Assembly: GCA_022702545.1 (NCBI GenBank)
Contig: JAHRBC010000001.1
Coordinates: forward strand, 2,418,001 to 2,482,000
Length of the DNA: 64,000 nt
Direction of reading: 5' to 3'
From: Phycomyces nitens
Lineage: Eukaryota > Mucoromycota > Mucoromycetes > Mucorales > Phycomycetaceae
Below, piece by piece: positions 22,782 through 35,376 of the stretch. The position numbers and the translations under genes are program-made. A model generated the notes under the pieces. It searched no databases. It was not told the origin of the DNA and worked only from the letters and a program-made list of their open reading frames with translations. Position 1 is the stretch's first letter. The number at the start of each line of letters is the position of its first letter.

Positions 22782-25700
22782 GATGGAGTGAACAAAGAAG
22801 TTGGCTGTCAATAGTTTATGCTTTGCGCAACAAAATAATAACAATTACCCAGCCACCCTCGGGCTGGTATAGTTATTCTCTATGATCGGACTCGATTCCC
22901 CCCGACTCTTGCTTGTGGTTTATTACCCAAATATGATGGACATTAGGATATCCCAATAGATATGCCTTGCTCATAGCGAGATTTCCATACAGAATCTTGT
23001 TAATATGATGATCTTTACATTGTATTTGTCAATGGATATGAACAAGCATTTTTAGTGTGTAACCTCTCTGCAGTGACACATCTCAAGATGATCTTGTCAC
23101 ACAAGAAAAAAGTCAATCGGACATTGGTTTCCATGGTATCTACAAGACTTGAAGCACAGCGAATTTTATCCTAGCAACCATTCATATAGATTTCATTTGG
23201 AATTCATGCTTGTGAACAATGGAAACAGTGGTTCAAGTGGTTTGGCAAGATGTATAAAAGTTCATTTGTTTTTCTAAAGCATTTCAGAATAAAGCCTATA
23301 TTATCTGACTATTTGTCATTTCTTTCTTTTGGTTTGTGAAAATATCGACTAGATTTCCTGTCGAAAAAGCAATTTGACAGAGTAGCCAGAGATGCTTCTG
23401 CAGATACTTTGGCAGACTTCAAAAAAGATTGGTTACACTAATGCGCACGTCCCTTGTCAATGAACCTCCAAAATATTTCTATATATTTTTTTTTAGCAAA
23501 AAGAGTATTGATCCCTATGGCACCCTTGGCAAGTTATCATAAGATATTGTACAGTGTGGCCTATAAAAGGTCCCGAGTATCGATATCTCAAGACATTCAG
23601 CTTTTCTTTTTTATAACTTTTCAAGTTGTAGATAAGCACCAATTCAGAAAGTGGTTTATTAGTCCTGACATGATTTTTTTTTGATAATTGAAAATATACA
23701 GAGAAAATTGGATGATTTGTCTAACAAACATTACTTTACAGGAAATTACTCTCAAAGGCTAGATTTGTTGAATGTGTTTGCTTATCGATGCAATGACAGT
23801 ATTCACCGAGCTAGAAGATATGCTGGTCTAATCATATAAAGTCTGTACTCATGGCTATATATTCCTGGAAAAACGTTTAGTTCATAGAAAGCTTTTTATT
23901 TTTAAACAAAATGCCACATTGTTCGAGTGCAACCGTTTTTTTTTTTGTATGCCTGGACAATTTTTTTTTCGGATACTAGGCATTTTACAAACTATTGTAA
24001 TGAACTTGGCAACGATAAAGATGGCTATCATTAATATAGACATTTTTTCCAACCCAAAAATTTAAAACGAAATATTACTCATACGATTGAATAGAATGCC
24101 TATTTGCTTATCAGTTTAATTGAAACCAAGTCTCCAGAGACAGCTATACAGAAAGAGCAATAGATTAATTATTATCCTTGGCCATTGGTCCTATTGGTTT
24201 TCGTAAGTCTCACAACTTCTATTTTCGTGCGCACGTTTCGGTCTTGTATTGCTTTGATGGCAAAAAATACTACACGAGATATTGTGTATTTGTTTTTAGA
24301 TATACTAAACTTTTTGACGGCAAGCTACGTAGTTTGTACTCAATAACTGTAAAACAACAGGGGACCAAATATAATTTTCCGAACATAATCTACGAGCATG
24401 TCAGTAATGTTTTTATATTCTTGTTATTAGTGAGGCTTTAATAGTAAATTCAAGAAAATGAAGAAGAGGCCTGGCCTTTTTATTATTATTATTTTTAGTT
24501 TCAAAACTGTGTATCACCTTCTTGTACATTTTTCCCCAAGTTGTTTGTATTTGGGTGTAAAAGAGGCTGTACTCTTTAAATAAAATAAAAAAAAAAGCCA
24601 GTGTCTCTAGTTTCAAGAAACTGTTACACACGTCTTTCTTGAGTAAATAGTTTGGAAAAAGCTAATTGTAACTATCAGTTTTTGAAATAGAGATGAGCAA
24701 AGAATGCGAATAATGCGCGCATAGATGTACAAGAATATTCCCATTAATTAATTATTTACAGCACCTACCACCACTATGCTCCATACGGAAAACTAATCTT
24801 GATGGATTCTTTTAACCTTTACACTTGTACCGAAATGTACTGATTAAATAGTTTTGTACCAAACCAAAAATTATTATTATTATTATTATTATTATTATTT
24901 TGAAAAAAAGAGTTGATATTATCACTAATAATCATGATTTGGTTTTAAACACTTAATGATTATATGAACTGTATTATTTGTAGATATCTAGATATCTAGA
25001 CAAAGAATAGTATCCAAAATGTCTTGATCCTACCAAAGAATCAGGTTTTGCAAAAATATTATGGAAACACTTGCTAAAATTCTCTATACACTGTTACCCA
25101 AATAATAATAATAATAATATACCCAAAAACCAAGAGATATTGATGAATACTTTCTGGATCTGTATAGAATCAATTCTTTGTGGCTTTCTAGACCTTTTTT
25201 TTTGTTACAAACTTTGTAAACATTCAAAGCCATGTATTAATTAAGTACCCTAGAGATTTCCTTTTTCCTATTGTCTACTTAAAGAAGCTCTGTAAAAGTA
25301 AACTCACTAGGTCCTGCTACCTATAATCCCACACTATTGTTTTTTTTTGGTATGGAGGAGCAAACTATTGACATTAGTATTATTGTACTAATTCATTCCC
25401 TTCTTTCCTAATATTTGTTTACACGTGTATCTTGACGGGTTTGGTTCTCGGTAGTTACAACCTTCTACTTGCCTGTGATCTTCCCAGACTTGTTTCTATG
25501 GTCTGTACAATTGTACACCATCAATTCAATTTCATTGTTCTTTGATCCACGAGAATCGTGTTTTTTTTTCTTGTGGTCTCGGAGGCTGATAATTTTATAC
25601 TTTTTTTATTTTATTTGGCAATAAATTACTGTAAATAATTGAGAAATGGTAGTGTTGTAAAATATATATATATATATTCCAAGTTGAGATTTTCACAAGT

Positions 25701-27417
25701 AATTATAAAAGTCTGTACATTGGAAAATATATAGATGAAAGAAGCAGAGTAGTCTTTGAAGATATATTTATATGATCAATATAATATACTACTGTTGGTC
25801 ATTTGTTAAATGAGCGTAAATGCAGTAGATTTTTGCAAAGATTGGTTTCAAATGATACCAAAAAAAACTAGCCCCTATCATCGCTCTGTTTTCATTTTGG
25901 GAGGTCCTTCTTTAAGAAAAACAAATGCACTAGTTGTGGCCAAACTAGCTACTGGTTAGAAAACACATATGGACAGCTCAATACAGGCCAAGAATATACT
26001 AGTATTGATCCCATTACTTTTTGATTTTGAGCTATATGATACAAAGAAAAAAAGAAAGAAAAGGTCCTTGGCTACAAGGATATTCTTGAACACAAAATAT
26101 TTGAAATAAAGTCTTGGACCAACCTTCAGCTAGCCAAGCCCTTTGGGTCACCAATATATTTTCTCTAAATATTCCAGCAGTTTACAGACCTTACACTTGC
26201 TGAGTACAATCAAGATCAATATCCTAGTGTAAATTTATCTTGTGCGATAATTGTACCAGTACTCCAACACAAGGAAATGAATCGACGACTTATCAGACCA
26301 AATGTCAATGGATATTTGGATAAACCGGCTAATGGAAAAAAAAATAGAAGGCCTCTTGCAAACCATCTACTGTTACAGTCAACAATTTCTTTATATAGCA
26401 AGTATTTGTGCAGAGAAGACTCGTGCAACAATTTGACAAAAATTGCGATATTCAATCCTTATAGTGAATGACCGCAATTGTAACCGAACAAATCGCTCTT
26501 TTTGAGATTCTTGTGTTTTGATAGAGATATATATATTTATTGACTTTTATAGTAATTATTGTTGATAAAACTCACAGCCAACCAACAAATCTACTCTAAA
26601 ATTCAAACCCACGTTGACACTTCATTTTTATTCAGTGTAACATTTTAACTTTGTTGTTTTGAATGACGGTTAACCTTTTCTACTATGTACATATTCATTT
26701 TAGTGGAAATCGTACCCACAAGATTTGATATTTAGTTATTAATAGGAAATATACAAAGTGTATAACTTTTTTGCTCAGCAGATAAATAATTAATTAAAAA
26801 GATGTTTTATATATATTTATATTTATATATTATCAAACAGAAAAGATGCAGGGCATTCGGTGTGTTACATTCAATGACTTTGAGAGTGTATTTTATTTTA
26901 TTTTTACTGCGCAATTAAACAAGGGTCTTTTTTTTTATTTTATTTTTTGAAAACATTGAAAACGAGGGCTTTGGGATCCATAATCAAGACCATGGCAATA
27001 ATTAAATTAAAAAGAGGTGTATTCAGAAATCATAAAGATTTTTTTGAATTGCAAATCCAATTATTTATTTTTATTAAATATGCGTGCGGTTTAATGGGTA
27101 GCCATAAACCCGTACGTCGGCCGGTTTATATTCTCATCAGGCCTTTCTAGAGTTGCGGTCTGCTAGACTGATTTGGTAAAGGATTTTGCCTGTTCTAAAC
27201 CAAGACGTCTTTCCCGTTCAAGACAATTGAAATTAGCCGGTCAGGTTTACAAGACCCTTTTAGATATCTTGATTAGGTCGGACTAGGATGTAAACAAACA
27301 AGGCCATTTTCTAAAAATGAAACGGCAAAGGTCGCTGTGGCGCTTGTATCGGATTTAACCGATATATTGGTCCTTCAATATTCGGTATTGCCAAAAATAA
27401 AATCCAAAAGTGATGTT
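22782..27417. other. Intergenic AT-rich region, 4.6 kb
   Basis: No convincing gene on either strand. It holds simple repeats (ATT run at about 24868-24899, ATA run near 25103, TA runs near 25660 and 26810) and many short frames with biased composition. A slightly more complex segment at about 27090-27417 borders the end of the membrane-protein gene. I see no transposase or other family motif here. Confidence 0.6.
24868..24899. repeat. (ATT)n microsatellite
   Basis: About ten ATT repeats in the intergenic region. Shorter ATA/TAA runs of the same kind occur at about 6488, 25103, 32207 and 37507. Confidence 0.9.
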
Positions 27418-29545
27418 TCAAAAAGGTGCACAAACACTTTCAATATCTGATATTGGTCCGTGTGAGCCGACTGGATCACTCAAGGCTCGGCTATCAGATA
27501 AAACCTCGGAGAGCATTATTGTCGAGTTTCCATGGATAATGGAGATATTTGGGTGGATGATGAGGATGACAATAAACCATATTAAACTGTTGCTCGTACT
27601 AACTTTATAAAAGGTTGGATATTTTAGCGTGGGATATCCAGAAATGTTGTACTAGGGAATCAACTTACTATTACATATGAGAAAATCAGATATAAACTTG
27701 TGTGAAATCAGTGACTGTCCCATTAGACCATCGTAATAAAGTGTAATGTGGGCGGCAGAGGCAATAAAGAGCGTAAAGGTCAAGAGGATATTGAGTTGCT
27801 TTGGAAACCGTTAACAAATTGATCATGTTCTGGACTTCCTTACCTGAAAGTGGCGAACGACATATTCAATTGGTCCCAAGTTATTAAGCGACTGGCTGTT
27901 CTTCAAGAGATTCTCAAATCGAAAGTGAGAATTTAATCCTACAAAGGTCAATGCAAGGATCTCTAGGATGATTGAATAAGATCGTATGTTATCGGAAACG
28001 GAAGTAGGTTACCAATCCCGTAGATAAGATTCGGAATAGATTCTCTCCACATGTAATTTAAAGATATCTGGGTAAGGAACCATTGTAGCATGGGAAAGGC
28101 AATAAGATTGGAGAAGGCCCTAAGGGATTTAGTATTTGCTGTTGTGAGTCATGACCAATACATCTTGGATTAGAGAGTCCTGAATTACCATATAATGTAG
28201 AACATGTACTCTGTGTCTCTCATAAAGTTGAATCTAATCAGTGATTTTGATAGATAGTTCCAGTAGCATTGTAAGAGGATTATTGCGCACCTAACACGGT
28301 TGTAGTTTAGCCTAATTATACACGTGTGTCTTGACCTTTGACCCTAACATTTGCATGGACAGATTGACAGAGGAAGCATAGTCTTGAAAAAAAAAACCAA
28401 AAAAAAGGACAAATATTATAAGCCTGTTGATTCTAGGTGTGTCTTACATGTTGGTGTAACTAGGATTTTGTTTGAAGCTGTCCATAGATGTTCTGGTTTG
28501 GAGACAATTGTACCAGATGAACTAAAAAGACCCTCTTGGTACTTGATCTTGCACGATGTTGTGTCTACAATGGACCTTTTTTTTTTAGTTGTACAAAGAA
28601 TATACCCTGGCATCTGTTTCTTTATATTTCCCATATATGTCTAGTTTTATGTTGTACCAGTTGCTAATTGGATTGGAATCATCAGGAATATCAACAGGCT
28701 AATAATGTTCTTCACCTCTCCAAACTTGACCCGCCTTGAAAAGTAGTCCATATTCCAGAGGCGGTAAAGGTACCAGAGGTAGAGGTAGGACATCATGACT
28801 ACCCTCTCTAGAGTATCTCAATTAACCATATGGTCTCTGGCAATTCGAGCATGTACGTACGCAAGAAGCTAAAATCGCTTAAATGGGTCATTCTATAGGG
28901 TCTAGTGAACAGTGAGAGAAAAACGAGATTTGTATTCAAAAGAAGAGGGCGGACTAGTTTGGACCAGGATTATGATGTCCATTTTGATGATTTTGCCCAA
29001 GGAGACAAGTAAGGAGATCTGCGTAGTTCCAGATTCAGGAGAAGATACAGAACTGTTGGACAATCTCTTTTCTAAAAAACAAGCAGATTTTTAGATGATT
29101 TTTTTTGAGAAAAAAAACATCACATGTTGAATTGTTCTTTTTTGAACAAGTAAATCCGTACTTTCTGTATTTTTCCATATCTTTAATATTAGCTGATTGG
29201 TCTAAACAATGTACAATAGAGAACAAAGTCATTGACCAATTGACAGCCAACCTTGTTATACATATCTAGAATCCAACAGATTTCTGGATTTCCAAGGTCT
29301 CTTTTTGTAATTTCGACAAGCCCATTTCTACCCATGGTCTGTATTGCTGTTCCAGACATAAAATGAATTGTTTCAGGAATTGGCTGTAGATTCCAGCCAA
29401 GAGAGATGGTTCAGATGATTAAGACGATAAATATATATAACTAGTTACACATTATACATATATAAAAATATTAGTAAATCCGATACCTTGTCTTCAAAAC
29501 ACTCAGTTGCTCCGTATCACTTTTATGTTTACTCCAATGGTCCAT
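27418..29545 (-). CDS. Fungal multi-pass membrane protein, unknown function
   Basis: A gene built of short exons, not visible as one frame. Well-supported 3' exons: 28189-28311, 28013-28119, 27844-27962, 27669-27798 and 27418-27602; all phases close with 45-70 nt introns. They encode hydrophobic helices such as EYMFYIIWAFSNLIAFPMLQ, EILALTFVGLNSHFRFENLL and ILLTFTLFIASAAHITLYY, and a polar tail ending SDIESVCAPF. Upstream, about 28630-28790 gives LYLWYLYRLWNMDYF followed by ISLLIFLMIPIQLA, and about 28550 gives DTTSCKIKYQEGLF. A likely start is at 29545 (MDHWSKHKSDTEQL). The exact splicing of the middle is uncertain. I expect at least six spans. It resembles uncharacterised fungal membrane proteins from memory only; no function assigned. 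Confidence 0.6.
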
Positions 29546-30606
29546 TTTGCACGAGAAATGTTCTTTTTACCAATCAAGTATCCGAAATATCAATTGAATC
29601 CGGCCAGATGAATATTACGTGCGCCTATTGACCGAACCAATTGATCTTACGGTTGCTATGAGAAAAGAAAGCTGATTCGGTTCCAATTGATGGGTTTATG
29701 TAGCCGAGTTTCTGGAACCGTAATTGTTTATACGCATATAATTGATGGGTTGTCAACGCGTTTAGGTACAATAAATACAACTCAATTTACGATCCTTATT
29801 GAGAAGCGTGATTGGGTTTGTGTTTCGAATTTCTGGATAGAGAAAAAAAAAGCACTGTAATTTATTTTTGGATTTTATTTTAGAATACTAGATTACCCCT
29901 CCAAATTATTACTAAAAACAATCGTAGAATAAGGAATTGTTTTATAATTCAAAGGCCTTTTATTCCTGTTTCCTGGAACCAATTATATAATAAAAATAAT
30001 ATTATAAAAAAAAAGGTGAATACATAAAAACCAAAAATCTATAAAAAGTTTTTTTTTATATTTATTTTGTTAAAAGCTATGTTTAGTATATTCTTATTAT
30101 ATATTTCTGATTTGCACATGTCTTTTTCTATTAGAAAAGGTTAATAGTGTCTAAAGACGTCACCTATGTAGTCCATATTTTTATTCTTATTTTTCGATAT
30201 TTTAGTTTATTTTCTTCTTCTTTTTTTTTTAACAATTTGCACCATTCATTTATGAGTCTTACCAAGCCTCGAGCGTTATTCCCTGCAGATCTGTCAATCT
30301 CATAATTCACTGTCCCTGCAAATTACATATATATATATATACATATTTTATATTAATTTATTTATTTATATTTGTTTAAATATATACTATATATATATAT
30401 AATACATATATATATGTATATATATATAACACACAAGTATATAAATATAAATATATTGATATTCAATATTTATATATACACATATGGACGAGTGTGTATA
30501 ATAACATTAATAATTTTTTTATAAAGTCTCACAACAATCCATTACAAATCATTTCAAACATAAATACATTACACCAATCTTTTATTCTCTTTACAAAATA
30601 ATTATC
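29546..30606. other. Intergenic region with repeated CAATTGA words
   Basis: Shared upstream region of the membrane-protein gene (-) and the zinc-finger gene (+). At 29590-29760 the word AATTGA recurs five times, mostly as CAATTGA and three times followed by T, near CGGTT/AACCG words. The rest is very AT-rich, with TA-repeat tracts at about 30330-30480, before the zinc-finger ATG. Confidence 0.55.
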
Positions 30607-31681
30607 ATGGATATCATGGAACTCATCCACACTGAAATACCCACTGAAAAACTACGCCATCCCTGCAATTGGCCAGGATGTGAAAAGTCCTTTGGTGAGT
30701 ATATCAAACACTTTACTTGGTCATCTTATAACCTATACAATTATAGCCCGTCCATCTGATATTGTCCGTCATCACCGCACTCACACAAATGACAGGTAAA
30801 TAACAATAACAATCACAGAATAACAATAAGAAAAATCTAAAATTTGCCCTCTTAATTTAAAAATCGCTCTATAGACCTTTTGCCTGCCATATCCAAACCT
30901 GTGAGAAGCGATTCATACAGGTAATTAAGAATTAAGATCAGACCAATAAACTTGCTCAGCAAATAACAACAATAACAACAAAAATAGTTAACGCCTTTTT
31001 CAAAATATTATCTATTAGAGATCTGCCCTTACTGTCCATCTACGGACACACTCCGGAGAACGGCCACACGCGTGTGAATTCGATGAATGCGACAAGCGAT
31101 TTAGTGACAGCAGTGCCTTGGCACGTCATAGGCAAGTGTTTTATACAAAAAAGAAAAAGAGCCTGGCGGAATTCTGTTGTGGCTCCTTGTTGTATTACAA
31201 GAGTTAATTCTGGGCCCGAGTTTATATATTTTATTATATTGTGGTATTGTAGCTAACCCTATTCTTATTTCTAGGCGAATCCACACTGGTAACCGTCCGT
31301 ACAAATGTCAAACAAAGCATTGCAAAAAAAGGTTAGTAAAAGAAAAAAGAAAAAGTCCAGTTGAATGGTGCCTAATATTGGCTTGTGCCTTTGAATATCC
31401 TTAGCTACACCAAAAAATGTTTCTTAGCCCGACACATCAGGTCCTTTCATGGACCCAAAGGATACTTTCAGATCCTGCCAGAAAGCTACAACAGAGGACA
31501 ATTAATTAAACACAAGCCCATTATCCAGGAAGATGAAACTCAGTACCTTTTATCCCCTCCTTCCAGTCAATGCAGCACCATGATTTCCCCTCAAAACTCA
31601 CCAACCTTTTCACTATCTGCCTTCTCCCAACCAACCCAGCGGCCGCCTTTCCCCGAGTCATTTGGCTATCTTTTCCATTAA
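30607..31681 (+). CDS. C2H2 zinc-finger protein, four fingers
   Basis: Six exons (30607-30694, 30747-30795, 30875-30920, 31019-31131, 31275-31331, 31405-31681) encode 209 aa. Four tandem fingers: [57 protein letters not shown] and [20 protein letters not shown], joined by TNDRPF, SGERPH and TGNRPY linkers. The C-terminal 70 residues are Ser/Pro/Gln-rich, like an activation or disordered region. The CxxxxC spacing and linkers indicate a DNA-binding transcription factor, probably nuclear; target genes cannot be read from sequence. Introns fall roughly once per finger. Intron 4 has a GC-AG donor (GCAAGT at 31132), needed to rebuild RRIHTG. The gene stands alone in the gene-poor region. Confidence 0.9.
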
Positions 31682-34325
31682 CCTGATTTTACAAAAGACA
31701 CAACTTGGTGCCTCGGCAGATATGCCAAATATTTCTATTATCATTCTTTCTTCTTCTTCTTCTCTTTTATGCATTCTCCATCACAGACAGTAAGAATATA
31801 TGCTATGAACCCAGCTACATGAATTCTCCGTATTTAACATCTATATGCCCATTATTTCTATGTATAAATAAATAAAAATGCTTTATCTCGACTATATGAT
31901 CACGTATGTTTTACAGAAACACAATAGGGCATACATGTGTTCCAAACCTACGACGATATCATTTTCCTAATTAAGTCTGTGTATCCATTTAAAAACAATG
32001 CCGATCGTACGAGGCCTACGTTATAAAGAGGCCTTTTGAGTTGAATCTCATTAATCATGAAACCTAAATAGACGCACACACAAATACGCAAATATAATGG
32101 CATATTATATAAGCTATGGAAATAATTAATATAATTACGTTTTTAATTTAAAATCTTGACTGCTGGCCAGAAAGGTCCATGAGATTGGACTCCTTAAGGA
32201 CATTTATAATAATAATAATAATAACAAGGAATAACAAAAACACAAAGATATCATGTGTGGAATCATCCAATATTCTTTAATATTGCGCAGTATAATATAT
32301 ATTTATATATAATATATTTATATATACTTGCTTACTTATTTATTTATATATATATATTTGTATATCTAATCCAACACCATATATAAAATACACTATGATA
32401 ACAATCTAGTAATTAGCTCAAGAGCCTCTTTGGATGACAAATAGAATGTCACTTGGATATTGGTATAGCCAACACGAATATTTCTTTTTTTGTGCTTAAA
32501 CCGATTTTTTCCGGATAGTTGGCACAGGACAAATATGTCTTCAAATTGCATTACCAGTCTATGCGATTTGTGGCCACTTGGCAGTATAGTCGTTATCTTT
32601 TTGTCGAGGCTTAATCAACAAAAAGTTGGGCCAGATAGCGCAAATTACTAATCACTGGAAACCTAACCCAACCAATCTCATATATACCAAAACCATAGCC
32701 AGCTCTCCATCAGATTGTACTTTGGTTTTGACAGTATCGGTATACGGACCGACATGCTTCTCCTGGTGGTTTGAGTTTAATGATCACCAGGTTGTACTGC
32801 TTTATGCGTGCACTTACTGATGCAATATGCGTATGGTTGTGCAAGTCTTCACAGACAGTTGCTCTGCTATTGCTGTGCGCCCACAGTCTCCATATTTGCT
32901 CCATGGCGTATCAAGTGCTCTCCCCCCCTTTTTTTTAGTTTTGGTTTTGGTTTTGGTTTTCTTCATCATCATTGATAAACACCGTCATGGTGTTTTCAAA
33001 ATACACAGGCGCCGTTGTGGATCTATTAGAGACCTGTCCAGACGATCAGTGTTGCCAAAAACACTAAATCTTCTAAAGACGCTCTCTTGATGCCAGCAAC
33101 GGCCTTGTCACATTTATCAGTGACTCTGTGCTAGCGATCATGGCATCAGACCAGTGCCGTGATCAGTGACTTTGGACATATGTCCATATGAGCCTCGTTG
33201 CCTCGCAATGATCTGGGTGGCATTGCAAAAATCACGGATACAACCATATCTACAAATCGCGGGGAAGACGATTAAAAGTACTCTTTGTACGAGGTTCACA
33301 AGAAATAGGCCGGGATTCAACACCCGCATACACTTCTTGATACTATCCTGGTTACGTTTCTATCGTTCTCTTTAATCCTGTTTTTCTATTTTATAAAGAT
33401 ACAATTACACAAGTATAAATCTTATTGTAGAGACCCATGATGTTTACCTGCTACAAAATATCTATATATACATGTGTGCTTGGAATGTACAAAGTTGATG
33501 GAGTGCTTGTGAGATGTGAAAATACAAAGCACCTTGTAATACATCCCAGAATTCAAGATAGTGCCGTCAAGGAATGACAACTATTCATCTTGTTGAGCCA
33601 TTGTCATGGATTCCAAAGAATAATGCTAATTGAGATTCTCATAATGTGATCATTACTCTCATTCAGAGATTCAAAACATAGTTGGAGCCTTTCTGCTTAT
33701 GTATTTTTGTGTATTTAAAAAAAAGGCTCGTTTGAATATAGAGCATTCCGTTTTGGTATGTGAGCAAAAGGTTGAAACAAGAGTTGTTTAGATAAACGAT
33801 CATGATCGAGAGTGACGCGTGTTGATTTTGATTTCAGAAAAACTACAGATCATGTGAATACAGGTTTTGGGTTCTTGCAATTAAGCAAGCCAAGAAGGGT
33901 TCTTGGTGCTAGTACTTTTGGCTGTTGATCTCTTGTAGACCTCGATTGGCACATAATAGCCCAAACGTCTTTAGGTACTCTAGCCACATTATATATTATA
34001 TCCAAATATGAACACTTTGAATCGTTATTTCCAAAAATAACAAAAAGGCAGCCATGTCAAAACAATACAACGATCATAAAGGTCTAGAAACTCTCTGAAT
34101 GGCTATGGATCAAGAACTAATTAGCCTGCACTGATTTCATTAGCAAGGGAGCCGCCATCATTATCAAATATAAAAAAAACATACACACACGAGCCCCTAA
34201 TGATCAAAATCTTATTGCCAGCCACAAAAGCAGATAAAGAGTGTAATATTAAGTCTTCTTTTTTTTTATTATTTGGTCCAGCTTTCCTTGTTGGTTGGAA
34301 ACACCACTGCTCAGTCACTGCTCAA
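31682..34325. other. Intergenic region, 2.6 kb
   Basis: Downstream of two converging genes (zinc finger + and ITPase -). TA-rich tracts at about 32290-32360, a short TTTTGG tandem repeat at 32937-32961, and a less AT-rich part at 32600-33350 with several short frames on both strands. None shows a domain I recognise, so I call no gene. Confidence 0.6.
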
Positions 34326-35376
34326 TCACTGGTTGGTTGACTGGTCTTGGGCAAGGTGGGCCTTGAGAAGCTCAAGAGATCTGTACCGGTGAGAAATGGT
34401 GTTCTTGACCTCTTTGGGGAGTTCAGCATATCTATTACATACATATACACATATATGCATACATGCATACATAACGTCAGTCATTATTATTACGCTTGAG
34501 CGTAAGTTGAAAACTAACGTTTGATCGAAACCATCAGGTTGGAAAATGGCATCCCATCCGAATTTGCCTGATCCACGAGGTGGGACAATTTTTCCCTATT
34601 AACAAGACCGATTTAAGTATCTTGACACTTTGCAAGAGAAATAACAATGACGGTTACGTTTGTTTTGCCTTCAAAGATGATGGGCTCGTGCCCTGGGCCC
34701 TTGCAAAATCCAATGGTACAAAGTGCATAGCCGGACTTATCCTCAAACCCTTCCAGCATCTTGTTCAAGCCATCGTGTCCAAGAGCATCAAAGAACCATT
34801 TGCTAGAAACCAGTTTTGTGGGGGATATAATTTATCTCCAATCATTATTATTATCATTATCGTGATATAAATCCATACATACATATATGGTCCAGGAAGG
34901 CCTTTCATTGCATTGAAGCACAAGCTTGTATCTTCAGTAATACAAGGCCCGTTGAGCTAATAAGGTTGAACCGAATACATCATGTAAACCACACCAGAAG
35001 CAAATGATATATAAAGTTTACTACTTTACAATTTCTGCTGCCATCTTGCATTTCTCCTTGGCAATATCCTGTGACGTTCCTTGAAGCTCGGGCACTAGGA
35101 GAATCAAGAATAATTAAATTTTCAAAACTATCAATCTATTTTTATAAGCAGTGGTATTATGGTCATCGACCAAGAAAAGGAGTACGTACAGTCAACCTTG
35201 TGCGAAACAACGTTCACAGTATCAGCCAGAATTGCCTGGACTTCAATGAGCTTGTTCTTGTTTCCAGAAACAAAGACTGAATTGCAATATAGTTATTTTA
35301 AATGTCTTGAATCAGCATCACCATTCATCATCACTCTTCATCTCCTACCCAAATTACGCAATTCCTTTGCTGCCAT
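34326..35376 (-). CDS. HAM1: Inosine triphosphate pyrophosphatase (ITPase/HAM1)
   Basis: Hydrolyses ITP, dITP and XTP to monophosphates, keeping deaminated purines out of nucleic acids. Seven exons (35349-35376, 35190-35276, 35030-35094, 34883-34956, 34658-34802, 34519-34595, 34326-34431) give 193 aa, matching human ITPA (194). Visible family motifs: [17 protein letters not shown] at the N-terminus (nucleotide binding), [77 protein letters not shown] and [18 protein letters not shown]. All catalytic segments are intact. Cytosolic by family. The exons are so small that only the middle of the gene is visible without splicing. It is isolated in the gene-poor middle of the window. Confidence 0.96.

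Noticed and set aside
32600..33350. Possible mobile-element remnant in the less AT-rich part of the spacer
   Set aside because: Several short frames on both strands were read but none matched transposase, reverse transcriptase or other motifs.
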